A DNA stretch of 64,000 nt from Salisaeta longa DSM 21114 (lineage in GTDB: Bacteria > Bacteroidota > Rhodothermia > Rhodothermales > Salinibacteraceae), in assembly GCF_000419585.1 (NCBI RefSeq), contig NZ_ATTH01000001.1:952005-1016004 (forward strand). The letters run 5' to 3'. Made by a program: the position numbers and the translations under genes. A model generated the notes under the pieces. That model was not told the origin of the DNA. It worked only from the letters and a program-made list of their open reading frames with translations, and did not search any database. Positions within the stretch are counted from its first letter, which is position 1. Each line of letters opens with the position of its first letter. Positions 27,168-36,261 of the stretch are shown here, one piece after another.

Positions 27168-28231
27168 CCGCTCCGCCCACCTGCACCGTCACCCTTGCGC
27201 TGTGCACGCGCAACAACGCCAACAGCCTGCAGGCCACCCTCGGCTCGCTGGCCGCCTGCACGCTGCCCACCGGATGGACCGGCGAGTTGCTGCTCGTCGA
27301 CAATGGATCGTCGGATGACACACAAGCGATGATGCGGGCCTTCCGCCATCCGGTGTTGTCGGTTCGTATCGTGGAAGAACCCCGTGCGGGCCTTAGTCGC
27401 GCCCGCAACGCCGCCCTGCACGCCGCCCGTGGGCACGTCATCCTGTTCACCGACGACGACGTGCACGTGCCGGCGCAATGGATCGAGCACATGTCTCGGC
27501 CCATCTTGTACGGCGATGCAGATGCCGTAGCGGGCGCTGTGCACCTCGCGCCCCACCTGCGCCGCCCGTGGATGACCCCGCTCAACACGCGCGTCCTGGC
27601 CGCCACGCAAAACTTTACGTCCGATCGGTACCCGCGCCTTGTGGGCGCCAACATGGCGCTGCGCCACGACGTAACGGCCGATGTGCCGGCCTTCGACCCC
27701 GAGCTGGGCCCGGGCGCCCTCGGCTTTGAGGAGGAAGTCCTCTTCTCCGATCAGTTGCGGGCGGCGGGGCGGCGCATCGTTGCGGCCGCGGACGTCTCGG
27801 TGGAGCACCACTTCCGGCCCGATCGGCTGCTGCATTCGAGCTTCGCTACTACCCTGCAACGCATGGGCGAGAGCGCGGGCTACGTGGCCCACCACTGGCA
27901 TCACCTCCCGGCGCCCGCCCTAAGCACATGGGCCGCGCTCCTGCGCTGCCGCCTGATGCGCGCCGTCTACCGCCGGCGCCGCGGGACGGCCACCGCCGAG
28001 GGCATGCGCGCAGCCGAGCAGTTCTGGATGCGCTGGTACCACTACCATCGCACCCGCTGGGCCCTGCGGCACACGCCGCGCCACTACGCGCGCCACGGGC
28101 TGGTGAAGCTACGTGGCGTGTTGCCCGAGGACCCGTCTTCAGCGAACGAGCGTGGTACGTCGCGTGGCCGTGAAGTGCTCACCCCGCACCCGGATGAAGT
28201 AGACGCCGCTCGCCAACCGGTTGGCGCGTAG
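27161..28231 (+). CDS. Family 2 glycosyltransferase
   Basis: The 356-residue GT-A enzyme has VTLALCTRNNANSLQATLGSL, LLLVDNGSSDDTQ, GLSRARNAAL and FTDDDVHVPAQWIEH (metal-binding D-D-D). GFEEEVLFSDQLRAAG likely contributes the catalytic acidic residue. The ATG at 27161 overlaps the preceding stop (ATGGTAA). The final roughly 31 codons run antisense into the convergent T9SS-cargo gene and look non-conserved, so the ancestral stop may have been earlier. Together with the preceding gene it probably builds a surface glycan. Confidence 0.85.
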   Translation: MVTAPPTCTVTLALCTRNNANSLQATLGSLAACTLPTGWTGELLLVDNGSSDDTQAMMRAFRHPVLSVRIVEEPRAGLSRARNAALHAARGHVILFTDDDVHVPAQWIEHMSRPILYGDADAVAGAVHLAPHLRRPWMTPLNTRVLAATQNFTSDRYPRLVGANMALRHDVTADVPAFDPELGPGALGFEEEVLFSDQLRAAGRRIVAAADVSVEHHFRPDRLLHSSFATTLQRMGESAGYVAHHWHHLPAPALSTWAALLRCRLMRAVYRRRRGTATAEGMRAAEQFWMRWYHYHRTRWALRHTPRHYARHGLVKLRGVLPEDPSSANERGTSRGREVLTPHPDEVDAARQPVGA

Positions 28232-29206
28232 CTCCAACCGCTGCGGGCTGTTGGCCGGCACGCGCCCGTCAAACAAGGTGGCCACGCGCTGTCCCAACAC
28301 GTTGTACACATGCACAGCGACGTCTTGCCCTTCACGCACTGTAAGCGACAGGCGCCCGCGCTCACGCATCGGGTTAGGCGCCACCTCCGATAGCGCAAAG
28401 GCTGACTGCAATGCAATCTGCACGGGCACCTCTTTCGAGAGCGCGGTGGTACCGTCCAGGTCGGTTTGCTTCAGGCGGAAGCGGTAGGTGCCCGGTGCTA
28501 GCGGGTCGGTCGCGAAGCGATACGTTTGCGGCTCGTTGGTCGTCCCGGCGCCCGCTACATATCCAATGTCTTGCCAGGTGCTCGTGCCCGCATCGGCGCG
28601 TTGCACGGCGAAGCCCGCGTTGTTCGTCTCGCTCAGCGTCTGCCACTGCAGTACCACGCGATTGCCGTTCCGCGTAGCGTCAAAGCCCGCCAGCTCCACA
28701 GGAAGCGCCCCGGCGCCCAAGGCATCCACCACGTAGATCCGGTTGGTGGCATACGCGCCATCATCACGGCAGAGGATCTGCTGGGGCGTGCACGCGGCAT
28801 ACCGCACCGCATCGCCGATTTCCACCACCCGGTCGGCCGACGCATCGTACACCCGAAAGCTGAGCACCTCGCCCGCTGCGTAGCCGGTCTCCGAGTCTGG
28901 CACGTTGGGGTCGCTCGTGGCTTCGCTGGGCCCCGCAATGGAAAGCGTCGCAAGGCGGCCGTCGGTCCACGCCACCTGGCCCACGCACCGCCCCGCGGCA
29001 TTCACCGCGGCCACCACATCGCCTGAGGCCAGCGTTGCGGAGCCGCCGAGGGCGCTGTCGAGCGTGTCTGGCAAAACGACCGTTGCGTTGTCTACGTTTT
29101 GGATGCATTCGCTGAACGGCGTCTGTGCGTGCGCGGTGGGCGCGGCCGCGCCCACCCATCCCATCCAGCAAACGATGAGGTACAAACGAAAGGTGGTGCG
29201 TGTCAT
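28139..29206 (-). CDS. Secreted protein with type IX secretion C-terminal sorting domain
   Basis: The 355-residue protein has an N-terminal Sec signal (about 28 residues, ending AAAPTAHAQ) and a Cys-containing beta-rich body. An FN3-like segment with VVLQWQTLSETNNAGFAVQR is common in Bacteroidota surface proteins. The C-terminal T9SS type A sorting domain is LSEVAPNPMRERGRL, then VHVYNVLGQRVATLF, LASGVYFIRVRG and a basic end (RRTTLVR). It should be exported through the T9SS translocon and retained at the surface. No catalytic domain is seen. Confidence 0.85.
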   Translation of the reverse strand: MTRTTFRLYLIVCWMGWVGAAAPTAHAQTPFSECIQNVDNATVVLPDTLDSALGGSATLASGDVVAAVNAAGRCVGQVAWTDGRLATLSIAGPSEATSDPNVPDSETGYAAGEVLSFRVYDASADRVVEIGDAVRYAACTPQQILCRDDGAYATNRIYVVDALGAGALPVELAGFDATRNGNRVVLQWQTLSETNNAGFAVQRADAGTSTWQDIGYVAGAGTTNEPQTYRFATDPLAPGTYRFRLKQTDLDGTTALSKEVPVQIALQSAFALSEVAPNPMRERGRLSLTVREGQDVAVHVYNVLGQRVATLFDGRVPANSPQRLELRANRLASGVYFIRVRGEHFTATRRTTLVR

Positions 29207-29273
29207 AAGTCTCCGGTGTTACCATCAGGATGTAATCCAATGTCACCGGATACTTATCCAAACCCTATTCCAC

Positions 29274-29434
29274 CTATGCGCCTTTTCTCCTATGATGGTG
29301 TGCGCACGAGACCTAGCGTTGCGAGGTTGTTGGAACTTATGGCCGTAAGCGGCCGCCTGCGGCCTTTCGAAAAGATCCTGCAAAGGATCGCGCGGACACG
29401 GCCGCAGCTACCGACGGGTAGCTATGCCCCTTTT
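29274..29434. repeat. Hairpin-rich element bounded by direct repeats
   Basis: CTATGCGCCTTTT (29274-29286) and CTATGCCCCTTTT (29422-29434) are 13-bp direct repeats with one mismatch. Between them lie short perfect hairpins: GGCCG-TAAG-CGGCC, GATCC-TGCAAA-GGATC and AGCTACC-GAC-GGGTAGCT. A competing GGCCGC-CT-GCGGCC pairing is also possible. No coding frame crosses the region. It may be a small repeat/transposable remnant or a structured RNA 5' of the T9SS-cargo gene on the minus strand. Confidence 0.5.
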
Positions 29435-29464
29435 AGGAGAGAAGATGGTACCACCGCGCGCCCC

Positions 29465-30649
29465 TCACGCGCGGAGCGGCGCGCGGGCATCGAGCCAATT
29501 TCGGGGCGACGTGCGCCAGCGTGGGGCATATGTACTCATCCACGACCGATCGACGTAGTGCTTGACGCGGAGGAGCGGGCGGCCGCGCAGCCAGCGCGTG
29601 CCGTCGGTCCAGAGCCCGGCAGACGTGCCGGTGGACAGGATGAGGGGCGCCACAGGGTACGGCCGGAAGCGCCGTAGGGGGCGGGCGTCGGTGGTACGCC
29701 CCCGGGCCCGCGCACGAACGACGCGGTCCAGATTATCTCGCAGCACCGGCCCTTGCTTGACGGCGTGCACGCCAATGTTGGCAAGCCCAGGATGCGCCTG
29801 CACAGTCGCACAATCGCCGGCGGCAAACACGCCGGGCGCGCTGGTTTGAAGCGTCGACGCCACCTGCGCAAAGCCGCGGGCGTCGGTGGCTAGGGCGCCT
29901 TCGAAGAACGCGGGCGCCGCGGTGCCCGTCGCCCACAGCACCGCATCGGCCGGGAGTTTGTGGCCCGTCGCCAGCTGCACGTTGGTCGCCCGCACCGTAG
30001 CCACCGGTGCGCCGGTGTGTAGGTGGGCGCCGCGGGCCTCCAGCAGGCGCTGCACAACCGCCTGAAGCCCCGTGGGAAATCCTGGCAGCAGTCGATCTTC
30101 CGCTTCCACAAGGTGTAGCGTAAGGTCGTGGGCGCGGCCGGCGGCAACGAAGCGGGCCGAGAGGTTCAGGGCGCACTCGACGCCCGCGGCCCCACCGCCC
30201 ACGATCGCGAGACGCAAGGCGGCATTCGCGGCGTGCAGCGTCGCCTCCACCCGATCGGCCAGGGGAAGCAGGCGATGCAGCGGCTTGCTCGGCACCACGC
30301 CCTCGGGTTGGCCCGGCGGACGCGTGCCTACGTCGAAGGCCGCAACGTCGTACGGCCAGCGCCGCCCGTCTGCGGTAGCAACGGTACGCGATGCGGGCGC
30401 AAGACCCGCCACCGCGGCTTCCACCCGCTGTACGCCCGCAGCCTGGCACAGCGCCTGCAGATCGATACGCACCGCCGACCGCCGGTACACCCCGCCCAGG
30501 TACTCCGGCACCATGCCCGAGTAGTACAGGTACCGCGACGGGTCGAACAGGGTGACGGTATGCCCGGCGCGCGTCCACCGACGCGCCGCCTGCAGCACCG
30601 GCAGCATGGCGTGCCCGCCGCCCACCAGCACAATGCGTTGCGCTTTCAT
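29465..30649 (-). CDS. NDH-2-like FAD-dependent pyridine nucleotide oxidoreductase
   Basis: The 394-residue flavoprotein has an N-terminal FAD motif (VLVGGGHAMLPVL), a second NAD(P)-binding motif (LAIVGGGAAGVECALNL, about 150) and the late FAD block (GVFAAGDCATV ... VHAVKQGPVLRDNL). Family members include type II NADH dehydrogenases and the flavoprotein partners of selenide-dikinase-like proteins, whose N-terminus also reads GGGHA. Electron acceptor and role are unknown. It follows moxR by one base, so it belongs to the same transcript. Confidence 0.82.
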   Translation of the reverse strand: MKAQRIVLVGGGHAMLPVLQAARRWTRAGHTVTLFDPSRYLYYSGMVPEYLGGVYRRSAVRIDLQALCQAAGVQRVEAAVAGLAPASRTVATADGRRWPYDVAAFDVGTRPPGQPEGVVPSKPLHRLLPLADRVEATLHAANAALRLAIVGGGAAGVECALNLSARFVAAGRAHDLTLHLVEAEDRLLPGFPTGLQAVVQRLLEARGAHLHTGAPVATVRATNVQLATGHKLPADAVLWATGTAAPAFFEGALATDARGFAQVASTLQTSAPGVFAAGDCATVQAHPGLANIGVHAVKQGPVLRDNLDRVVRARARGRTTDARPLRRFRPYPVAPLILSTGTSAGLWTDGTRWLRGRPLLRVKHYVDRSWMSTYAPRWRTSPRNWLDARAPLRA

Positions 30650-30650
30650 G

Positions 30651-31631
30651 CTACGCCTCAAGCAACCGATCGATAACGGCCAGTGCGTCAACGCCGTCGG
30701 CTTCGGCGTTGAAGTTGGGAACGATGCGGTGCCGCAGCACCGGACGCGCCATCCGCTGCACGTCAGCCTGTAGCGGCGTCATGCGGCCATCCAGCGCGGC
30801 CAACGCCTTCGCGCCCAGCACCAGGTACTGCGAGGCGCGGGGCCCCGCGCCATAGCTCAAGTAGTTGTCCACAAACTCGGGGGCCGCGTCGGTGCCGGGG
30901 CGCGTGCGCGCCACCAGCCCCACCGCATACTCGATGAGCTGATCCGCCACCGGAATCTGCCGCACGAAGCGCTGATAGGTTTGCAGCTCCTCACGCGTCA
31001 TCACCGGCGCTACCGATTGGTTGGCGCCCGATGTGGTGCCCCGCACGACCTCTACCTCCTCATCGAACGACGGATAATCGAGCCACAGATTCAGCATGAA
31101 CCGGTCGAGCTGCGCCTCGGGCAGCGGGTAGGTGCCCTCCTGCTCGATGGGATTTTGGGTGGCCAGCACAAAGAAGGGCGGATCAAGCGGCATCGTCTCG
31201 CCCGCCGCCGTCACGTGATGCTCCTGCATGGCTTCTAAGAGCGCGGCCTGCGTTTTGGGCGGGGTGCGGTTGATCTCGTCGGCCAGGACGATGTTGGCAA
31301 AGATGGGCCCCCGCGAAAACTCGAACGAGCGCGCGCCGCCCGCGTGCTCCTGTAGAATTTCGGTGCCGGTGATGTCGCTCGGCATGAGGTCCGGCGTAAA
31401 CTGTATGCGGCTGAACGACAGATCGAGGGCCTGCGACAGCGTGCGCACCAGCAGCGTTTTGGCCAACCCGGGCACGCCAATCAGCAGCGTATGCCCGCGG
31501 GCCATCAGGCACACGCACACCATCTCCACGATGTGCTCCTGACCGACAATGACTTTTCCGATTTCGGTGCGCAGCCGCTCATAGGCGGTGCTGAGTTCTT
31601 CGAGCGTGGCAGGGTCGTGCGCGTCGGCCAT
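30651..31631 (-). CDS. MoxR-family AAA+ ATPase
   Basis: The 326-residue protein shows a MoxR-type AAA+ core: GHTLLIGVPGLAKT (Walker A), VLADEINRTPPKTQAALLEAM (Walker B) and LATQNPIEQEGTYPLPEAQ. The C-terminal lid contains ARPVLRHRIVPNFNAE. MoxR ATPases act as chaperones for complex assembly, commonly with VWA-domain partners; none is present in this window. It is downstream of three parvulin-type foldases on the same strand, suggesting an envelope-maturation operon. Confidence 0.9.
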   Translation of the reverse strand: MADAHDPATLEELSTAYERLRTEIGKVIVGQEHIVEMVCVCLMARGHTLLIGVPGLAKTLLVRTLSQALDLSFSRIQFTPDLMPSDITGTEILQEHAGGARSFEFSRGPIFANIVLADEINRTPPKTQAALLEAMQEHHVTAAGETMPLDPPFFVLATQNPIEQEGTYPLPEAQLDRFMLNLWLDYPSFDEEVEVVRGTTSGANQSVAPVMTREELQTYQRFVRQIPVADQLIEYAVGLVARTRPGTDAAPEFVDNYLSYGAGPRASQYLVLGAKALAALDGRMTPLQADVQRMARPVLRHRIVPNFNAEADGVDALAVIDRLLEA

Positions 31632-31675
31632 AGAGCGGGGACGTTAGCAGGAGAAGAGGGGCAACGGACGCGCGG

Positions 31676-33073
31676 TTACCGCACGCTCGCCAGCGAACTG
31701 CGGATGGAGCTTGGATTGACCCGGATGTCGACGTATATGTCTTCGCGGAGGTTGGACAGCCACTCATCCAGCACGCGCTGCCGCTTGCTCCGCAGGGCAT
31801 ACTGACGGATACGAATGTAGTCAGTAGCCAGGCTGACGGTGTGCGCGGGCATGCGGCGGTCGAGCTTCAGGATGTGGTACGCCTTTTCGCCGCTCAGGAG
31901 CGTCACGCGTGTGGGCTTGCTGATCTCGCCTTCTTCTAGCGTGCGAATGGTGCGCTGCCACGAGGGACCCAAGGCACGCAGCACCAGGTCGCGGGAGTTC
32001 GACTGCGGCGCCAGCACTTGTCCGCCGTTTTCTTTGGAGGCCGGCTCCTCGGAGTGCCGCCGTGCCATCAGCTCAAAGGGCACGTCGTAGTTCAAGAGGG
32101 TGTCGCGCACGGCGCTCAGGTACTGCTTGGTTGCTTTCGCATCGACCTGCCCCGGGTTCACTTGTATTAGAATGTGGTTGAAGTCGATGACGCCGGCTTC
32201 GCGCGCGTTCACCCGCAAGATGTGGTAGCCCTTACGCGACTCGTTGTAGAAAATTTGCGAGACCTCGCCCACCGGCGTGCGCGTGGCTACAGCGGCAAAC
32301 TCCGGCTCCAGCTGTTCAACCTGGATGTCAACCAGGCGTCCACCGCCGGGGGCAGTTCCTTCGTCGTCGGAATACTGGCGGGCCATGGCTTCAAAGGAGG
32401 CGCCATCATTTACAATGGAATCGCGCAGGGTGGTGATAATCTCGCGGGCCTGGCGGAGCGCCGTCTTGGTGGGCTCGGGATAGCGCACGATGTGCGAGAG
32501 CCGCACGGTGGCCGGTAGGTCGGGCAGCGAATCCTTCGGGATACGTTCAAACCAATCGCGCACCTCGCTCGGCGTAACGTCTACTTTTTGCAGGCGCCGG
32601 CTGCGCAGCTGTTGCGCCAGCAGTTGGTCGCGCAAGCGGTCGCGGAAGTCGGCCTTGATCTCGATAAGGCTTTTGCCAAAGGCCTGCTCCAGCGCCTGAC
32701 GGCCGCCGGTCTGCTCGATCATGCGATTGACCTGCATGTCGAGCTGATCGGTGAGCTGCTGCTCCGAGACGGTGATGGTGGTGTCTTGGCGGGCTTTTTC
32801 GGCCATCACCTGCTGGTTGACGACCTGCTGCAGGGCCTGCATCCAAAGCTCCTTGGAATACGTCATGCGCCGCTGCTGCATCATCGAGCGCACCAGCTGA
32901 TCCACATCCGACTGCAGGACGATGTCGTCACCCACGACGGCCACGATGCGGTCGATGACCGGGCGCTGCGCAGCAGACTGCTGGGCATGCACTGGCGCGA
33001 CGACAAAAAATAACGCGACAGCCGCCAGGAGGCTACGAAGCAGGCCGTGACGGATGCGAGACAATAGAAGCAT
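31676..33073 (-). CDS. surA: SurA-like periplasmic peptidyl-prolyl isomerase
   Basis: The 465-residue protein has a cleavable signal (ending VVAPVHAQ). A SurA N-domain follows (VIDRIVAVVGDDIVLQSDVDQL ... KADFRDRLRDQLLAQQL), then two parvulin domains, the first marked by ATVRLSHIV and QYSDDEGTAPGGGRL, the second by FNHILIQVNPG and RRHSEEPASKENGG. The C-terminal helix ends the chaperone core. SurA delivers outer-membrane proteins to BAM. The start at 33073 (MLLLSRIRHGL) gives a proper signal; it follows the lipoprotein foldase by 43 bp. Confidence 0.85.
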   Translation of the reverse strand: MLLLSRIRHGLLRSLLAAVALFFVVAPVHAQQSAAQRPVIDRIVAVVGDDIVLQSDVDQLVRSMMQQRRMTYSKELWMQALQQVVNQQVMAEKARQDTTITVSEQQLTDQLDMQVNRMIEQTGGRQALEQAFGKSLIEIKADFRDRLRDQLLAQQLRSRRLQKVDVTPSEVRDWFERIPKDSLPDLPATVRLSHIVRYPEPTKTALRQAREIITTLRDSIVNDGASFEAMARQYSDDEGTAPGGGRLVDIQVEQLEPEFAAVATRTPVGEVSQIFYNESRKGYHILRVNAREAGVIDFNHILIQVNPGQVDAKATKQYLSAVRDTLLNYDVPFELMARRHSEEPASKENGGQVLAPQSNSRDLVLRALGPSWQRTIRTLEEGEISKPTRVTLLSGEKAYHILKLDRRMPAHTVSLATDYIRIRQYALRSKRQRVLDEWLSNLREDIYVDIRVNPSSIRSSLASVR

Positions 33074-33116
33074 GAACAGCGAGGAACAAATCAGCGGGAC
33101 AGCGAGGCGGAGGGCG

Positions 33117-33989
33117 CTACGGCGTAGCGGGCAGCTCCAGTTCGTTTCGGGCGCGGGCTTCGTTGCGGAGGCGTTGAACCTCACGCGCATAGGTCTGTTT
33201 CCGGGCCTGCATGCGGAGTCGGCGGCGTATTTCGTCTTCCACCCATGCTTGTTTCGGAATGGTGCCGGCAGGAATCCGCTCTACGACCTGTAGGATGTGG
33301 TACATCGAGTCGGTTCGGAGCACCGGCGCCACGGCGCCCGCGTCCAGTTGCAGCAGTTCGTCGCGGAGGTACGGCGCATGCCCAAAGAGGCGGGCCTCGG
33401 ACACTAGGGTGGCGCTTAGGGTGCGCGCTTGCTCCGGGCGCGCGGCATACCGGGCGACGAGCCGGCTCCAAAGCGAATCGGCCTGCGCCGCGGGGGCTTC
33501 GGCCAGTGCATCGCGCGCGGCCTGCGCATCGGCACGTACCGGCGTTTCAAGGTGGCGCACCCGCACAAGCGGCGTGTGCAACCGCAACTGCTCTTTGTGC
33601 TGCTGATAATACGCCGCGACGGCCGAGGCGGTGGGGGCTTTTTCGGCCTGGGCGTACAATCGGTTGGTGAGGGCTCCCACCAGCACGGCGCGCTCTTGTT
33701 CGCGCAATTGCTCGCGCACGGCCGGATCGTTCTTCAGGTCCCGGTTCAGCGCCTCCCGAAGCAGCAAGGTGTGCGTCACCCATTGTTCGATGATCTGCTT
33801 GCGGGCCTGTGCCGAGTCGCCCTGCAAACCCGTTCGCGGGAGCATCTCCGAGAGCTCCTGCTCGGTCAGGTAGTAACCGCCCACGCGCGCGACATAGTCG
33901 ACGCGCGGATCGGGCTGTTGGCACCCCGCGAGCAGAGCGACAAGCAGGGCGAGGCCGGTGCAAGAAACGATGCGCTGTAGCATGAACAC
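33117..33989 (-). CDS. Lipoprotein of the parvulin/SurA foldase family
   Basis: The protein has about 290 residues and a lipobox LLAGC at residues 20-24. A SurA-like helical N-domain (VGGYYLTEQELSEMLPR) is followed by a degenerate parvulin domain (VRVRHLETPV ... DSMYHILQVVERIPAGTIP). Many catalytic positions look eroded, so a chaperone role without isomerase activity is likely. GTG at 33989 overlaps the preceding stop (TAGTG); ATG 33983 is the alternative start. It sits between two other foldases. Confidence 0.78.
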   Translation of the reverse strand: MFMLQRIVSCTGLALLVALLAGCQQPDPRVDYVARVGGYYLTEQELSEMLPRTGLQGDSAQARKQIIEQWVTHTLLLREALNRDLKNDPAVREQLREQERAVLVGALTNRLYAQAEKAPTASAVAAYYQQHKEQLRLHTPLVRVRHLETPVRADAQAARDALAEAPAAQADSLWSRLVARYAARPEQARTLSATLVSEARLFGHAPYLRDELLQLDAGAVAPVLRTDSMYHILQVVERIPAGTIPKQAWVEDEIRRRLRMQARKQTYAREVQRLRNEARARNELELPATP

Positions 33990-36010
33990 TACTTCGTCGA
34001 CGAGGAATCAGGGGCGGCGGGCACGAGGCGGCGTAGGCGCTTGGGGTACGTTTCCGCACGATACCGGCGGCGCAGGCGGTCCATTACGCGCGCTTCGTAG
34101 GCGGCCTGGTAGTCGTTAACCACCGCCGCCCGCGCTTCATCAAACGTTTTGCGGCGTGCCACCCGCGTGCCCAACCGTATCATGAAGTAGGCCGTTCCCT
34201 CGTGCGTGAGCGGGCCCACGGCTTCGCCGGTGGCAACATCCAGCACCTGCGGATAGGGCGCGGCCTGCGACGTGTCCACAAGCATCGTGTCCACCGCAAT
34301 GAGCGAGTCGGACGCCGCGCGCTGGGCCACGGCGGCAAACGTGCGGCGGTCGTTGTACAGCGCGATTACCGGCTGAAGGAGCGAATCGGACGGGCTGCGA
34401 AAGACCAGCGTTTCGGCGCGGCGCGGCCAGCGGTAGGCCGCCCGGTGCGCCCGGAAGTACGCGCGCAGCCCCGCGGTGTCGCGGGCCGCGGCCGTCCACA
34501 CCGAATCTTGCATAAACCGGAAGAGCAGCAAGCCCTCGCGGTACCGCTGCATGGTGCGCGCAAACGCCGGGTCGCGGGCTTCAAGCCGCTGGGCGGCATA
34601 GCGCAACGCGGCGTCGTTCAGAAAGTCGGTGAGCGTGGCAGCAAACGGTTGCTGCGCCTGCCCGCTCGTGCTTTGGACGAAGCGGCGGAGGTCGGCCAGC
34701 GTGTACGTCGAGTCGCCCATCGCCGCAAACGGGCGCGCATCGAACGCCTCGGCGCGGGACAGCACACGCCGTGTAGACGCCGCGAATGTGGTCGTGTCGA
34801 GGGCTGCACGGACGCGGGCCGTGTCTACGCGCATGCCCTCGCGGGCCCGGATGCCCGCGGCAAAGGCCGCCTGTTGCCGATCCGAGCGCGGCAGGCGCGC
34901 CACGGTCTCCTTCAACTCGGGGTACGCGTCCTCAAACGTGGGCCGCGCTTCTTTGCCGCGCAGCTGCAGGATGTGAAAGCCGAAGCGCGTGCGCACCACA
35001 TCAGAGATTTGGTTGAGCGAGTCGAGCGCAAACGCCGCCTCCCGAAACGCAGGGGGCAGGCGCTGCTCCGGCGAGACGGTGCCCAGCAGGCCGCCCCGTA
35101 CGCTGGTGCGCGTGTCATCGGAAAACTGACGGGCCAGCCGCTCGAAGCTCGAGCCGTTTTGGAGGGCCGTGTGCAGCGAATCGACGAGCCGGCGCGCCGA
35201 TGCCCGGCTGCTGTCCGGACGAATCATGATGTGCGCGATGGTAACGGGCTGCGGACGCGCCCGGCGGCCGTGCACCTTCAACAGGTGATAGCCAAAGCGG
35301 GTACGGATGATGGGGGAGAGGCTGTCGACCGGCGTGGCATACATCGCATCCTCGAACGGCTTCACGAGCTGCCCCGCCGTCAGGTAGCCCAGGCGGCCCT
35401 CGTAGCCGCGCGCGCCGCGGCGGGCGGCGCTGGGATCTTCGGAGTTACGCCGGGCGAGCGCGGCAAACGGCACGCCCTGCTGCAGCGAATCCCGGAGGGC
35501 TTGCATGCGGCGATACACCGCCAGCGTATCTTTGGGCGACGCCCCCGCAGGCACCCGCAACAAGATGTGGCTCACGTCCACCGAGGTGTCGCGGCGGGCG
35601 TACAGCTCGCGCACCAGCGGCTCAATCACGGCATCGGCCACCAGGCGCGGCTGGGCCACCTGCCGCCTGTACGATGCCACCTCGCGGCGCACACTCCGCA
35701 GCGTATCGAGACCGGCCGCGCGGGCCGCCCGCACCTTCAGCTGATAGTTGACGTACCGCTCCAAGAAGTCGCGGTAGGCGGCCAGGGTGTCGGTGGTATC
35801 GGTGGGCGCCTGTGTGGAGCGGGCGTACGCCCGTTGCAACCGGCCCCAGGTGAGCGTCGTGTCGGCGTAGCGGGCCACCACCACCGTCGAATCGGGCGGT
35901 GGCGCGGCGGCCTGTTCGGGCGCGGTCGTCGATGCACTGCCCGAGCAGCCCACCAGCCCCCCACCAATGACCAGCACGCACGCGATCCACCAAAACCCCC
36001 GTTTTGTCAT
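33989..36010 (-). CDS. Two-parvulin-domain peptidyl-prolyl isomerase lipoprotein
   Basis: The 673-residue lipoprotein (lipobox LVGCS, about residue 20) has two consecutive parvulin domains. The first carries VDVSHILLRVPAG and ARRNSEDPSAARRGARG; the second carries TIAHIMIRPDS and RQFSDDTRTSVRGG. Both end with RTRFGYHLLKVHG / RTRFGFHILQLRG blocks. The long C-terminal half contains a further degenerate parvulin-like segment (GEAVGPLTHEGTAYFMIRLG). It is the first gene of a four- or five-gene minus-strand run. ATG 36010 is preferred to GTG 36016. It probably assists outer-membrane protein folding. Confidence 0.85.
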   Translation of the reverse strand: MTKRGFWWIACVLVIGGGLVGCSGSASTTAPEQAAAPPPDSTVVVARYADTTLTWGRLQRAYARSTQAPTDTTDTLAAYRDFLERYVNYQLKVRAARAAGLDTLRSVRREVASYRRQVAQPRLVADAVIEPLVRELYARRDTSVDVSHILLRVPAGASPKDTLAVYRRMQALRDSLQQGVPFAALARRNSEDPSAARRGARGYEGRLGYLTAGQLVKPFEDAMYATPVDSLSPIIRTRFGYHLLKVHGRRARPQPVTIAHIMIRPDSSRASARRLVDSLHTALQNGSSFERLARQFSDDTRTSVRGGLLGTVSPEQRLPPAFREAAFALDSLNQISDVVRTRFGFHILQLRGKEARPTFEDAYPELKETVARLPRSDRQQAAFAAGIRAREGMRVDTARVRAALDTTTFAASTRRVLSRAEAFDARPFAAMGDSTYTLADLRRFVQSTSGQAQQPFAATLTDFLNDAALRYAAQRLEARDPAFARTMQRYREGLLLFRFMQDSVWTAAARDTAGLRAYFRAHRAAYRWPRRAETLVFRSPSDSLLQPVIALYNDRRTFAAVAQRAASDSLIAVDTMLVDTSQAAPYPQVLDVATGEAVGPLTHEGTAYFMIRLGTRVARRKTFDEARAAVVNDYQAAYEARVMDRLRRRYRAETYPKRLRRLVPAAPDSSSTK

Positions 36011-36261
36011 CAGCACAAGCTGTTTTGTTTGTAATCAACACGCAAATCGGCATGCCATACGCAACGCGTGCCGTAACGATTCCATCACGAAACGCGGGCG
36101 GCGGGCGCAGCCGGTGAGGATTCGGATAAGCTTTTCTGCGCCGGTGGTGCGCGGGCGGCGGGAAAGGAACTCCCCTTCGCACGTTTCTTACGCTCATGAC
36201 GGCCTGCCGCTGCGGCGGGCCGCTGGCGCTTCGTCTTTTTCCACACAAGGCTTGTTTGCTT

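Noticed and set aside
29440-29460. T-box-like GGTACCACCGCG sequence
   Set aside because: Incomplete motif, no specifier stem, terminator or downstream plus-strand synthetase or amino-acid gene.
34202-36034. 610-codon plus-strand frame opposite the foldase lipoprotein
   Set aside because: Arg/Ala/Gly-rich shadow with no signal or domain; the minus-strand protein has lipobox and parvulin repeats.
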